From contig CALATN010000152.1 in NCBI GenBank assembly GCA_937891895.1, positions 1 through 17,205 on the forward strand: 17,205 bases of DNA, given 5' to 3'. Position 1 is the stretch's first letter, and each line of letters opens with the position of its first letter. Source of the stretch: an uncultured Clostridia bacterium. Its GTDB lineage: Bacteria; Bacillota; Clostridia; Oscillospirales; Ruminococcaceae. Shown piece by piece: positions 6,563-12,919 of this stretch. A model generated the notes under the pieces. It searched no databases. It saw nothing but the letters and a program-made list of their open reading frames with translations, and had not been told where the DNA came from. Position numbers and translations under genes: made by a program.

Positions 6563-7075
6563 ATGATTACAACAACCTACCCCAGCGACTACGTCGTGCT
6601 TGATATAGAAACAACAGGCCTCGGAACAGCTTGCGACATTATTGAAATTGCAGCAGTGCGTGTTCGGAACAACGTTATCACGGATGAGTTTGAGTCCTTT
6701 GTGAAGCCGAGGGGGACAATCCCCTGGAATATAACCCGCCTTACGGGAATAACAAATGCAATGGTTGCAGATGCACCGCCAATCGAGCAGGTGATTTGCC
6801 AGTTCAAGCAGTTTGTCGGTGACGATGTTCTTATCGGGCACAACATCAGAAGCTTTGATATGCGTATGATTTCGGCAAAGGCATCCGACTGTGGTATGTG
6901 CTTCGGCAATGAGCTTGTTGACACGCTTGCAATGGCAAGAAAGCTTCTTCCTACCAAACACCACGGTCTTGCGGACGTGTGCAGTTATTACAATATCACC
7001 AACTGCAACGCTCACCGTGCACTGTCGGATGTTATTGCTACACATGAGTGTTATCAGAGGTTGAAGGATGAATAA
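6563..7075 (+). CDS. DEDDh 3'-5' exonuclease (DnaQ-like)
   Basis: The 170-residue protein carries all motifs of the DnaQ/epsilon exonuclease superfamily: ExoI DIETTG (D14, E16), ExoII in GHNIRSFD (D99), and ExoIII HRALSD (H151, D156). It should hydrolyse DNA or RNA from 3' ends using two metal ions. The length is that of a bare nuclease domain, without the polymerase-binding or helicase parts of DinG, PolC or full epsilon, so it is a stand-alone enzyme with an unknown substrate. The start has GGAGG at 9-base spacing. It is the third gene of the apparent operon. The GC content and synonymous codon use look higher than in the preceding two genes, which may reflect separate origins. Confidence 0.9.
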   Translation: MITTTYPSDYVVLDIETTGLGTACDIIEIAAVRVRNNVITDEFESFVKPRGTIPWNITRLTGITNAMVADAPPIEQVICQFKQFVGDDVLIGHNIRSFDMRMISAKASDCGMCFGNELVDTLAMARKLLPTKHHGLADVCSYYNITNCNAHRALSDVIATHECYQRLKDE

Positions 7076-7105
7076 AATAAATTTTAATAAAAAGGAGCGA
7101 TAACT

Positions 7106-7585
7106 ATGTCAAAGAAATTGGTAGCATATTTTTCAGCAAGCGGAGTAACAGCAGGTGTTGCAGAGAAGCTTTCAGAAGCGGCAGGCGCAGATTTGCACGA
7201 AATAAAGCCGGCTGTGCCGTACACAAAGGCTGACCTTGACTGGATGGACAGGCAGTCCCGCAGCAGCATTGAAATGAGCGACCTTTCGTCACGTCCCGAA
7301 ATCAGCGGCAGGGTTGACAATATGGACGAGTACGACGTGATTTTTGTGGGTTTTCCAATCTGGTGGTACGTTGCCCCGACAATTATCAACACATTTCTTG
7401 AAAGTTACGACCTGACAGGCAAGACAATTATCCAGTTTGCAACCTCAGGCGGAAGCGGCTTCGGCAAGACCGCCGAAAAGCTCACTGACAGCTGTAAGGG
7501 TGCGGCTATCAAGGGCGAGAAGTTGCTGAATGGTAAGGTTCACAAGGATATGCTGAGTGGCTGGATTAAGGAACTTGGTGTGTAA
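7106..7585 (+). CDS. Short-chain flavodoxin
   Basis: The protein has 159 residues with the flavodoxin fold pattern: strand 1 KKLVAYFSASGVTAGVAEKL with the FMN-phosphate loop (S10 to T15), the segment YDVIFVGFPIWWYVAPTIIN whose WW probably packs on the flavin, and TIIQFATSGGSGFG near the isoalloxazine. It matches the flavodoxin_4 type often annotated as NAD(P)H-dependent or general electron-transfer flavodoxins in anaerobes, where it could replace ferredoxin or reduce a small molecule. The ribosome site AAAAGGAG lies 7 bases or so before the ATG. It is the last gene before a strong terminator and follows the exonuclease by 30 bases. Confidence 0.88.
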   Translation: MSKKLVAYFSASGVTAGVAEKLSEAAGADLHEIKPAVPYTKADLDWMDRQSRSSIEMSDLSSRPEISGRVDNMDEYDVIFVGFPIWWYVAPTIINTFLESYDLTGKTIIQFATSGGSGFGKTAEKLTDSCKGAAIKGEKLLNGKVHKDMLSGWIKELGV

Positions 7586-7598
7586 ATTCAGACAAACG

Positions 7599-7634
7599 AA
7601 AAAGCTGATGAGTGTTTTCTCATCAGCTTTTATG
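7599..7634. terminator. Bidirectional terminator between flavodoxin and TraX-family genes
   Basis: AAAAGCTGATGAG (7600-7612) pairs perfectly with CTCATCAGCTTTT (7619-7631) around a 6-base loop. A run on the left and T run on the right let it stop transcription from both converging genes. Confidence 0.9.
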
Positions 7635-7635
7635 T

Positions 7636-8379
7636 TTATATTACAAAATATTTCACAACCCAAATTACAACCAGATGCAGAGGGTAGAACAGATAAAAGA
7701 ACCACTTTGCAAATACAGGATGATTGCCTTTTTTTCCGTTGTAGAACGTTGTTACGCATAGATATGACAGGGCAAAAAATGCGATGTTGAGAAAGAAATT
7801 AAGCACATCAAGTACCAGTACCAACTCGATTAACTGGTGCACAAGTATGCAGATGCCAAACCATATAAGCCGCTTTTTCGGGTTGTCACGGAAAATATGG
7901 AAACCGAGAATTATCAGCGGTCCGAAAATCAGCCATTCACAAAACAGCAGAAGTGATGCGAGATCCACAAGTACAATCAGAATTATTTTCTTTTTCAGTG
8001 AGCAGTCCTTTTCCCATATTGTAAGTATAATTACCCCGAAAAACAGAGTAAAGAAAATGTTCAGGTTAGTGAAAAATTCTGTGGTAAGAAGCGTGCCGTT
8101 GTTGGCAAGACAGAACGGGATTTGTGTGATTACCGCAAAAATCAGCAAACGGATTGCATAATTTTTACGTGAATGCGTGTAATGGAATCCCTCGGCTATA
8201 AAAAAGAAGAATATCGGCGGTGCAAGAAGTGACATCTGCGTGAGAAGCTTAAGCAATATCGGCAGCGATTCCCAGGCGGGTACATAAGAGAAAAAATGCC
8301 CGATTGCCATTGGAATTATAGCGAGATATTTTATAGCATCACGGTTAAGAACTTTCAGTTTTTGCTTTTTTTCAGTCAT
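7636..8379 (-). CDS. TraX-family integral membrane protein
   Basis: The protein has about 247 residues and is very hydrophobic, with seven or eight membrane helices. It shows the features of the TraX family (named for the F-pilin acetylation protein): an N-terminal RDAIKYLAIIPMAIGHFF, the loop EGFHYTHSRKNYAIRLLIFA followed by ITQIPF, FTNLNIFFTLFFGV, and a C-terminal KWFFYLFYPLHLVVI. Chromosomal homologues are frequent in gut Firmicutes; they are thought to be membrane acyltransferase-like but the substrate is unknown. ATG 8379 is chosen over the in-frame GTG 8388 because AAAAGGA lies about 10 bases before the ATG and only one base before the GTG. It is transcribed alone, converging on the flavodoxin operon and diverging from the TetR operon. 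Confidence 0.88.
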   Translation of the reverse strand: MTEKKQKLKVLNRDAIKYLAIIPMAIGHFFSYVPAWESLPILLKLLTQMSLLAPPIFFFFIAEGFHYTHSRKNYAIRLLIFAVITQIPFCLANNGTLLTTEFFTNLNIFFTLFFGVIILTIWEKDCSLKKKIILIVLVDLASLLLFCEWLIFGPLIILGFHIFRDNPKKRLIWFGICILVHQLIELVLVLDVLNFFLNIAFFALSYLCVTTFYNGKKGNHPVFAKWFFYLFYPLHLVVIWVVKYFVI

Positions 8380-8411
8380 AGCGGTCACGTCCTTTTCAGA
8401 GTGTTATAAGT

Positions 8412-8440
8412 ATTATTACATGAAATTGTTGCTGTGTCAA
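8412..8440 (-). promoter_or_regulatory. Putative promoter of the TraX-family gene
   Basis: On the minus strand TTGACA (8440-8435) is followed after 17 bases by AATAAT (8417-8412), about 32 bases upstream of the chosen start. The -35 is perfect and the -10 is fair. Confidence 0.5.
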
Positions 8441-8497
8441 GTAATGTACTGAAACTGATGTGACTGAGATATATCCACATCCTAAAAATATAAGTGT

Positions 8498-8521
8498 AAA
8501 AATGAAACGATTTTCATTTTT
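8498..8521 (+). promoter_or_regulatory. Operator O1 for the TetR regulator
   Basis: AAAAATGAAA and TTTCATTTTT are perfect 10-base arms around CGAT, just upstream of the -35 box. The core ATGAAA-N4-TTTCAT recurs at O2, centred 51 bases away, about five helical turns. Confidence 0.7.
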
Positions 8522-8525
8522 GTAC

Positions 8526-8554
8526 TTGACAAACCATAAATTATATTATAAAAT
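8526..8554 (+). promoter_or_regulatory. Promoter of the TetR operon
   Basis: TTGACA (8526-8531), 17 bases, TAAAAT (8549-8554). The -10 overlaps operator O2, so bound repressor would block RNA polymerase. Confidence 0.75.
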
Positions 8555-8571
8555 GAATATAGTTTCATTTT
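8550..8571 (+). promoter_or_regulatory. Operator O2 overlapping the -10 box
   Basis: AAAATGAA and TTCATTTT are 8-base arms around a 6-base centre, covering the -10 and likely transcription start. It shares the ATGAAW-N4-TTTCAT core with O1. Confidence 0.7.
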
Positions 8572-8589
8572 GTGACAAGGAGAATAATT

Positions 8590-9255
8590 ATGCCTAAGGT
8601 ATCAGAAGAGTATATACAGAACAAGAAAAAGAAAATAGTCCGTACAGCATACGACCTGTGTCTGAAAAAAACAATCAGTACCGTCACTATGCAGGATATT
8701 ATTGATGCGTCGGGACTTAGTCAGGGCGGCATTTACCGCTTTTACAAGGACATAGACGAAATATTCAAGGATATGTTGATAGACAGCAGGCAACGTGTCA
8801 GTATCAAAAATCAAGTTGATGATATTTTCGCAAATGCAGAAGAAAAGGAAATCAAAGATGTATTGCACCCTGTTTTTGAACTGCTTGCAGATTTTATGAC
8901 AAAAGAGCTTATGGGTATTGTGAAAATAAACTTTGAGCTTTCTGTTCTTTCTATGAATGCACCGCATCGTACAGAAAAGATATTAGGCGAAATAGAAGGC
9001 ACGGGTAACTTTGAATACCTGTTTATGAATGTGACACGATATCTGCAAGGACTTATTTCAAATGACAGTGTAAAGCTGAAGGTGAGTCCAGAGGAGCTTA
9101 TCACGTACCTTACCACAACCTATAACGGAATTGAAATGAGCTGTATCATCAATCATTGCTACAAAAAATTGCCGCTGATGGAGTGGTACACGCCCAAAAC
9201 ACAGCTTAAAACTTTGGAAACCACGTTATTTTATTTACTTGGACTGGAGGACTAA
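8590..9255 (+). CDS. TetR/AcrR-family transcriptional repressor
   Basis: The protein has 221 residues. The N-terminal TetR HTH is clear: KIVRTAYDLCLKKTISTVTM, then QDIIDASGLSQGGIYRFYKD with the recognition helix around residues 43-52 and the usual Y-x-F-Y ending. The rest is helical and diverse, as expected of the ligand-binding and dimerisation domain. The frame is open from a GTG at 8572, but ATG 8590 is the start: AAGGAG lies 7 bases upstream and the GTG has no site. Two near-identical palindromes flank its promoter, so it very likely represses itself and the two genes downstream. The ligand is unknown; the adjacent hydrolase suggests a small ester, lipid or xenobiotic. The next start is one base after its stop codon. 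Confidence 0.92.
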   Translation: MPKVSEEYIQNKKKKIVRTAYDLCLKKTISTVTMQDIIDASGLSQGGIYRFYKDIDEIFKDMLIDSRQRVSIKNQVDDIFANAEEKEIKDVLHPVFELLADFMTKELMGIVKINFELSVLSMNAPHRTEKILGEIEGTGNFEYLFMNVTRYLQGLISNDSVKLKVSPEELITYLTTTYNGIEMSCIINHCYKKLPLMEWYTPKTQLKTLETTLFYLLGLED

Positions 9256-9256
9256 T

Positions 9257-10012
9257 ATGCAGGTACATACATTTATTGAAGGTGACAAGCCGATTATGGT
9301 TCTTATTCACGGTATGCTTACGCCATGGCAGATATGGATGCCGCAGATTATGGCTTTCAAGGACAAGTATAACATTTATGCCATTGCATTAAGTGCACAT
9401 ATGGAAGATGAAGCAAGTGAATTTGTTTCAACAGTGGCAGAAATAGACGAAATAGTGCAGTATTTTCAGCATCAGAATATCAACACCATAGATGTTCTGT
9501 GTGGAATTTCTCTGGGTGGCAAGCTCTCTCACGGAATATGGCAGGACGGCAGATTGGTAATACACAATCTTGTATTGGACGGCGCACCGTTGGTATCCTG
9601 TCCCAAATTTGCTCAGACAATTATGCAGAAGAATTACATCAGTATTATTCATAAGTCAAAAAAACGTGACCCTAAAGTTATAGAATCCTTTAAAAGGAAT
9701 TTCCTGCCTGAAAAATATCTTGATAGTTATCTGAAAATTGCAGATTTTATGACTGACAAATCAGTAGAAAATATCATACACGCGGCTTTTGAGGGCGTTA
9801 TGCGAAATGACGTGGATAACCATAGCAGAATACTTTTTATTCACGGCACAAAGGGTAATGAAATTCTGTCTAAAAAGGCTGCTGCACTTATGAAAAAGTT
9901 CTATCCCGAAACAAATGTTGTGTGTTTCAAAGGAGATATGCACTGTTACAAAGCAATTTACGAGCCTGACAGCTGGATTGAGGTTGTTGATGAGTTTTTG
10001 AGTGAGAAGTGA
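9257..10012 (+). CDS. Alpha/beta-hydrolase
   Basis: The protein has 251 residues. It carries the alpha/beta-hydrolase signature: strand IMVLIHGM with the oxyanion HG (residues 18-19), nucleophile elbow GISLGG (S85), and C-terminal His in GDMHCY (H229). The acid is expected in the loop after ILFIHGTKGNE; Asp is absent there and E202 may serve, an assignment that needs testing. Substrates in this family are esters, amides or lipids; none can be named. The ATG has TGGAGG at 6-base spacing and overlaps the intergenic gap of a single base with TetR, so the two are translationally coupled. An upstream start at 9239, within the TetR gene, is unlikely. Confidence 0.88.
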   Translation: MQVHTFIEGDKPIMVLIHGMLTPWQIWMPQIMAFKDKYNIYAIALSAHMEDEASEFVSTVAEIDEIVQYFQHQNINTIDVLCGISLGGKLSHGIWQDGRLVIHNLVLDGAPLVSCPKFAQTIMQKNYISIIHKSKKRDPKVIESFKRNFLPEKYLDSYLKIADFMTDKSVENIIHAAFEGVMRNDVDNHSRILFIHGTKGNEILSKKAAALMKKFYPETNVVCFKGDMHCYKAIYEPDSWIEVVDEFLSEK

Positions 10013-10025
10013 AAGGAGAAAAGCT

Positions 10026-10541
10026 ATGAACAATTACGAAATTTTATCCCAACTTTCAAAGGACGAGCTGATTGAATTGATTGGTATATATTCGAAAAAC
10101 TGGCTTGCAATGGACGGTGTGTGGTTTCAGTCCGTTGAACGGAAACTTGGTATGGACGAGGCAATGTATCACGATGCTGAAGCCTGGAAACGCTTTACTG
10201 TCATTGAGGCAAAGCGTATCAAGGAGTTCCTGAAGCTGCCTGACAATTCGGGAATTGACGGTTTGGCAAAGGCGCTGACTCTTAGATTTTACGCAAACAT
10301 CAACGAGGACAAAATCGAAATTGAGGGCAACACCCTGACATATACCTCAGTAAACTGCCGTGTTCAGCGTGCAAGGGAAAGAAAGGGTATGCCGTTTCAC
10401 CCCTGTAAGTCTGTTGGGATTATTGAATACAGTGAGTTTGCCAGAACTATTGATAGCAGATTTACCTGCGAATGTATAAGCTGTTATCCGGATATTACGG
10501 ATGATTCGTGCTGCTGCAAATGGAAATTTACATTGGGCTGA
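10026..10541 (+). CDS. Cysteine-rich DUF6125-like protein
   Basis: The protein has 171 residues. The N-terminal half is helical with a recurrent family pattern (LIGIYSKNWLAMDGVWFQSV, then KLGMDEAMYHDAEAWKRF). The C-terminal half has conserved-looking cysteines (SVNCRVQRARERKG, FHPCKSVG, CECISCYPDI, DDSCCCKWKF). This matches my recollection of DUF6125, a family with relatives around small-molecule or metal-dependent enzymes; the biochemical role is unknown. The Cys cluster may bind a metal, which is inference. ATG 10026 has AAAGGAG at 7-base spacing; the frame begins at 10002 but that start overlaps the hydrolase. It is the last gene of the TetR operon. The next 150 bases (10542-10692) hold no gene. 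Confidence 0.8.
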   Translation: MNNYEILSQLSKDELIELIGIYSKNWLAMDGVWFQSVERKLGMDEAMYHDAEAWKRFTVIEAKRIKEFLKLPDNSGIDGLAKALTLRFYANINEDKIEIEGNTLTYTSVNCRVQRARERKGMPFHPCKSVGIIEYSEFARTIDSRFTCECISCYPDITDDSCCCKWKFTLG

Positions 10542-10692
10542 GTTGTTTGATTTATGTGATGTGTAACAATGTTTATGAATTGAATGTCAAGACTAAAGAA
10601 GTTAGTGTCCTAAAAATGTGTTATTAGCATCGTTTTTATATTTAATCTAAGTATATATTCTGATACTGTATAAATCTACAAATTATCAGACC

Positions 10693-10733
10693 TAAAAAAG
10701 AGAAAACATAGGACTTCACTTGGGAGTCCTATG
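10693..10733 (-). terminator. Terminator, best read on the minus strand
   Basis: CATAGGACT (10707-10715) pairs with AGTCCTATG (10725-10733). On the minus strand it is followed by TTTTCTCTTTTTT and lies 7 bases beyond the stop of the relic at 10741-10830. On plus it is followed by CTTTGCTTTATTT and may also end the TetR operon. Confidence 0.65.
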
Positions 10734-10740
10734 CTTTGCT

Positions 10741-10830
10741 TTATTTATCAAACGAAGGATTGAAAGCGTAGAAATTCTTGGCATTAAGATTATCCTGAGC
10801 GATTCTCAAGCCCTCGCCGAAATTATCAAT
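10741..10830 (-). pseudogene. C-terminal relic of an unidentified gene
   Basis: The minus strand reads 29 sense codons to a TAA: IDNFGEGLRIAQDN then LNAKNFYAFNPSFDK. It looks like a true protein end and is followed at once by a terminator hairpin. There is no start, and a stop lies just upstream, so only the 3' end survives. The same tail, broken by an insertion of 25 or so bases, is seen at 2896-2948, so the parent is repeated, possibly a mobile gene; that is a guess. The complementary plus-strand frame (VEILGIKIILSDSQALAEII) is also open, which weakens the call. Confidence 0.45.
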
Positions 10831-10840
10831 TTAGGTGAAA

Positions 10841-10888
10841 GCCATGAAACCCAGTATACAACTGGGTTTCATGGCTCTTTTGATCTTT
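10841..10888 (+). terminator. Perfect 15-base-pair hairpin terminator
   Basis: GCCATGAAACCCAGT (10841-10855) pairs perfectly with ACTGGGTTTCATGGC (10861-10875) around ATACA, followed by TCTTTTGATCTTT. No gene ends in front of it on the plus strand, so it may be left over from a deleted gene, or insulate the atp operon. The following 130 bases (10889-11020) show only a weak TGGTAAA/TTTACCA repeat at 10988-11011. Confidence 0.75.
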
Positions 10889-11020
10889 AACATAATGCAG
10901 GCACATATTATATACCAAACCCAGGATACAAGACATGTTCATATCAGCTTTCTGTAATTTAAAAACAGTATATTTATAGCTAATGAATGGTAAAGGTTTT
11001 GGTTTTTACCAGTTAAAACA

Positions 11021-11050
11021 TTGAAAAAAGCATGATTCCTATGGTACACT
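11021..11050 (+). promoter_or_regulatory. Putative promoter of the atp operon
   Basis: TTGAAA (11021-11026), 18 bases, TACACT (11045-11050) preceded by TGG, an extended -10. It is the best promoter between the terminator at 10841 and atpB and would give a 5' leader of about 115 bases. Confidence 0.55.
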
Positions 11051-11090
11051 ATTTTAAATTATCTCTTTCATTATTGCTGAAATGCATATT

Positions 11091-11181
11091 GAAGGGGGCA
11101 TTTTTTATGCCCTTGTATATGGCATCGTTATATATTACATTGCATAAATTAAACAAAGGGAGGGGGCTTGCTTATGAATAG
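11091..11181 (+). other. Leader hairpin and possible leader ORF overlapping atpB
   Basis: GGGCAT (11096-11101) and ATGCCC (11107-11112) can form a hairpin with a T5 loop. ATG 11107, eight bases after GAAGGGGG, opens 24 codons (MPLYMASLYITLHKLNKGRG, then LAYE) ending at TAG 11179-11181, overlapping the atpB start by 8 bases as in translational coupling. The copy at 4733-4790 keeps a related reading frame (MPLYM, then ITLHKLDK) despite an indel. Whether it is translated is unknown. Confidence 0.35.
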
Positions 11182-12013
11182 AAAGAAAAAGATATTCGTA
11201 ATTGCAGGTTTCGGCTGTTTACTGGTCGCTTTTCTGTTCGGAATTTTTATAATCGGCAGTGAAGAAAAAAACGAATCTATTCGTGAAACTATGCGTGATG
11301 CTGTTTTACATGACGTAAATAAAATCAGCTTGTTTGGCATAAAGGATGTCAATCCATCGGTAATTTCTGCAATGACTGTTACAGCTATTATCTTGTTTTT
11401 GGCAGCGATTATCCGCATTTTTGCAATACCGCGTTTCAAGTATATTCCGAACAAATTTCAACTGTTGCTTGAACAGCTTGTCGGCTTTTTTGACGACCTT
11501 GCAAAATCAAACAGTCCGCATCGTAATGGATTTTTGAGTGCATATCTGTTCAGTGCGGGTGTTTACATTTTTATCGGAACAACATTTGAGCTGTTTGGCA
11601 TTCAAGGTATTACTACTGAAGGTCACCACATCGCACTTCCTGCGCCATTATCAGATATCAATGCTGCAATAGCTATGGGATTTCTGTCCTACACCATTAT
11701 TCTTTCAGGCGGTATTGCAGGTAATGGACTTAAAGGTGTCGGACTTACGCTGAAGGATTTCTCATTGCCGATTTCAATGAGTTTCAGATTGTTCGGTGCA
11801 TTGCTCAGCGGTTTGCTTGTAACTGAGCTTGTATATTATTACATACAACTTAGCTTTGTGCTGCCTGTAGTTGTGGGTGTAATGTTCACACTATTACACG
11901 CATTAATTCAGACATATGTTCTGACAATGCTTACCGCACTGTTTTACGGAGAGGTATCCGAACCGAGTGAAAAGAAAAGTAAAAAACGAAATCATATTCC
12001 ATCAAAGAATTAG
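11174..12013 (+). CDS. atpB: F1Fo ATP synthase subunit a
   Basis: Subunit a forms the ion channels next to the c-ring in the membrane. The protein has 279 residues with an extra N-terminal membrane segment (8-27), a loop, a long second segment (65-85), and the usual C-terminal bundle. The essential stator arginine is R205 in the motif SMSFRLFGALLSG; the last helix contains LLHALIQTYVLTMLTALFYGE, with the conserved Gln. The Lys/Ser-rich tail (SEKKSKKRNHIPSKN) is longer than usual. ATG 11174 has GGGAGG at about 10 bases; the alternative TTG 11168 is too close to the site. It is the first gene of the operon; no atpI precedes it. The stop is TAG. Part of this gene is duplicated as a relic at 4796-4827. 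Confidence 0.95.
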   Translation: MNRKKKIFVIAGFGCLLVAFLFGIFIIGSEEKNESIRETMRDAVLHDVNKISLFGIKDVNPSVISAMTVTAIILFLAAIIRIFAIPRFKYIPNKFQLLLEQLVGFFDDLAKSNSPHRNGFLSAYLFSAGVYIFIGTTFELFGIQGITTEGHHIALPAPLSDINAAIAMGFLSYTIILSGGIAGNGLKGVGLTLKDFSLPISMSFRLFGALLSGLLVTELVYYYIQLSFVLPVVVGVMFTLLHALIQTYVLTMLTALFYGEVSEPSEKKSKKRNHIPSKN

Positions 12014-12032
12014 TACGGAGGTTAATTAAGTT

Positions 12033-12410
12033 ATGAAAAAGGTTATAAAAATGGTTTCTTGTTTTGTATTGACAATTGTTGTAATGTTATCTGTGTCAAT
12101 GTGCGTATACGCTACAGATACACCTGAAGCTGAAAACAATTCAACAGCAGTTGTGGCTGTTAATGAAGAAACAACTGAAGCAGACAGCACAGGAAGTAAA
12201 GCATGGGCAGCAGGTATAGCAATCGGTCTCGCTGCACTTGGCGGTTCAATCGCTATGGGTATGGCAATTGCAAAATCATCCGAAGCAATTTCCCGCTAGC
12301 CGGAAGCCGAAGGCAAAATTCGTACAAGCCTTATGCTTGGACTTGTTTTCATTGAAACAGCTATTATTTATGCTCTGATTATTGCGATACTGATTATATT
12401 TGTTCTGTAA
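12033..12410 (+). pseudogene. atpE: F1Fo ATP synthase subunit c, interrupted by an in-frame TAG
   Basis: Subunit c forms the rotor ring. Codons 1-88 encode a signal-peptide-like start (VSCFVLTIVVMLSVSMCVYA), an acidic linker to residue 54, and helix 1 (WAAGIAIGLAALGGSIAMGM) up to ISR. Codon 89 (12297-12299) is TAG, where c subunits normally have Gln in the loop motif R-Q-P. The frame then continues perfectly: PEAEGKIRTSLMLGL, the ion-binding glutamate E108 in FIETAIIY, and IIAILIIFVL, to TAA at 12408-12410. If TAG is a stop, the product is 88 residues without helix 2 or the carboxylate. Helix 1 has Met where sodium-binding c subunits have Gln, so proton coupling is the likelier ancestral state. 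GGAGG lies 11 bases before the ATG. A CAG-to-TAG change would explain the lesion. Confidence 0.88.
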
Positions 12411-12424
12411 GGAGGTGTATCAAA

Positions 12425-12919
12425 ATGAGCCTTCCTCTGAATATAGACTGGCAGCAGATTCTTCTGCACCTGTTCAATTTTACGATACTGTCGTTCGGCC
12501 TGTATTTACTTTTGTATAAGCCTGTTAAACAGTTTATGGACAATCGTATCGAATATTATAAAAATATGGATGAAGAGGCAAAAAACAATCTTCAGCAATC
12601 AGAAGCTACAAAACAAGAATACTTCGACAAACTGAAATCTGTTGACGCTGAAATTGAGCAGAAAAGACAAGCTGCAGAGAAATCTGTAAATGATAATACT
12701 GCTAAGATGATGCTTTCTGCAAAACAGGAAGCTGAGAAAATCGTTTCCGATGCACAGATAAAAGCTAAACGTGAACGTGAAAAACTTTTGGAAAGTGCAC
12801 AAAGCGAAATTACAGAAATGGTTACCGCAGCTACAGAAAAACTTATTTTGCAATCAGGCACTTCTGAAAGCTACGAGCAATTCCTGAATGCAGTTGAAGG
12901 AGGCGGAAAGCATGAATAA
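12425..12919 (+). CDS. atpF: F1Fo ATP synthase subunit b
   Basis: Subunit b is the peripheral stalk linking a to delta/alpha. The protein has 164 residues, with one N-terminal membrane helix (HLFNFTILSFGLYLLLYKPV, about 15-33) followed by a long charged coiled coil rich in Ala, Glu, Lys and Gln (residues 45-150). The AKREREKLLESAQSEI repeat region is typical. The start has AAGGAGGTG 7 bases upstream, immediately after the TAA of the c-subunit frame. Its last 8 bases overlap the start of the delta-alpha fusion gene (ATGAATAA), so the two are translationally coupled. Its C-terminal end should bind the delta-type domain that is here attached to alpha. No frameshift or missing part is seen. Confidence 0.95.
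   Translation: MSLPLNIDWQQILLHLFNFTILSFGLYLLLYKPVKQFMDNRIEYYKNMDEEAKNNLQQSEATKQEYFDKLKSVDAEIEQKRQAAEKSVNDNTAKMMLSAKQEAEKIVSDAQIKAKREREKLLESAQSEITEMVTAATEKLILQSGTSESYEQFLNAVEGGGKHE

Noticed and set aside
6461..7045. Long minus-strand frame of 194 codons
   Set aside because: It is antisense to the exonuclease, whose catalytic motifs are all intact.
7557..8161. Plus-strand frames over the TraX-family gene
   Set aside because: They are shadows of a clear membrane protein on the minus strand and lack ribosome sites.
12297..12299. Pyrrolysine at the TAG codon
   Set aside because: The homologous residue is Gln in a rotor-ring loop, and nothing suggests methylamine metabolism here.
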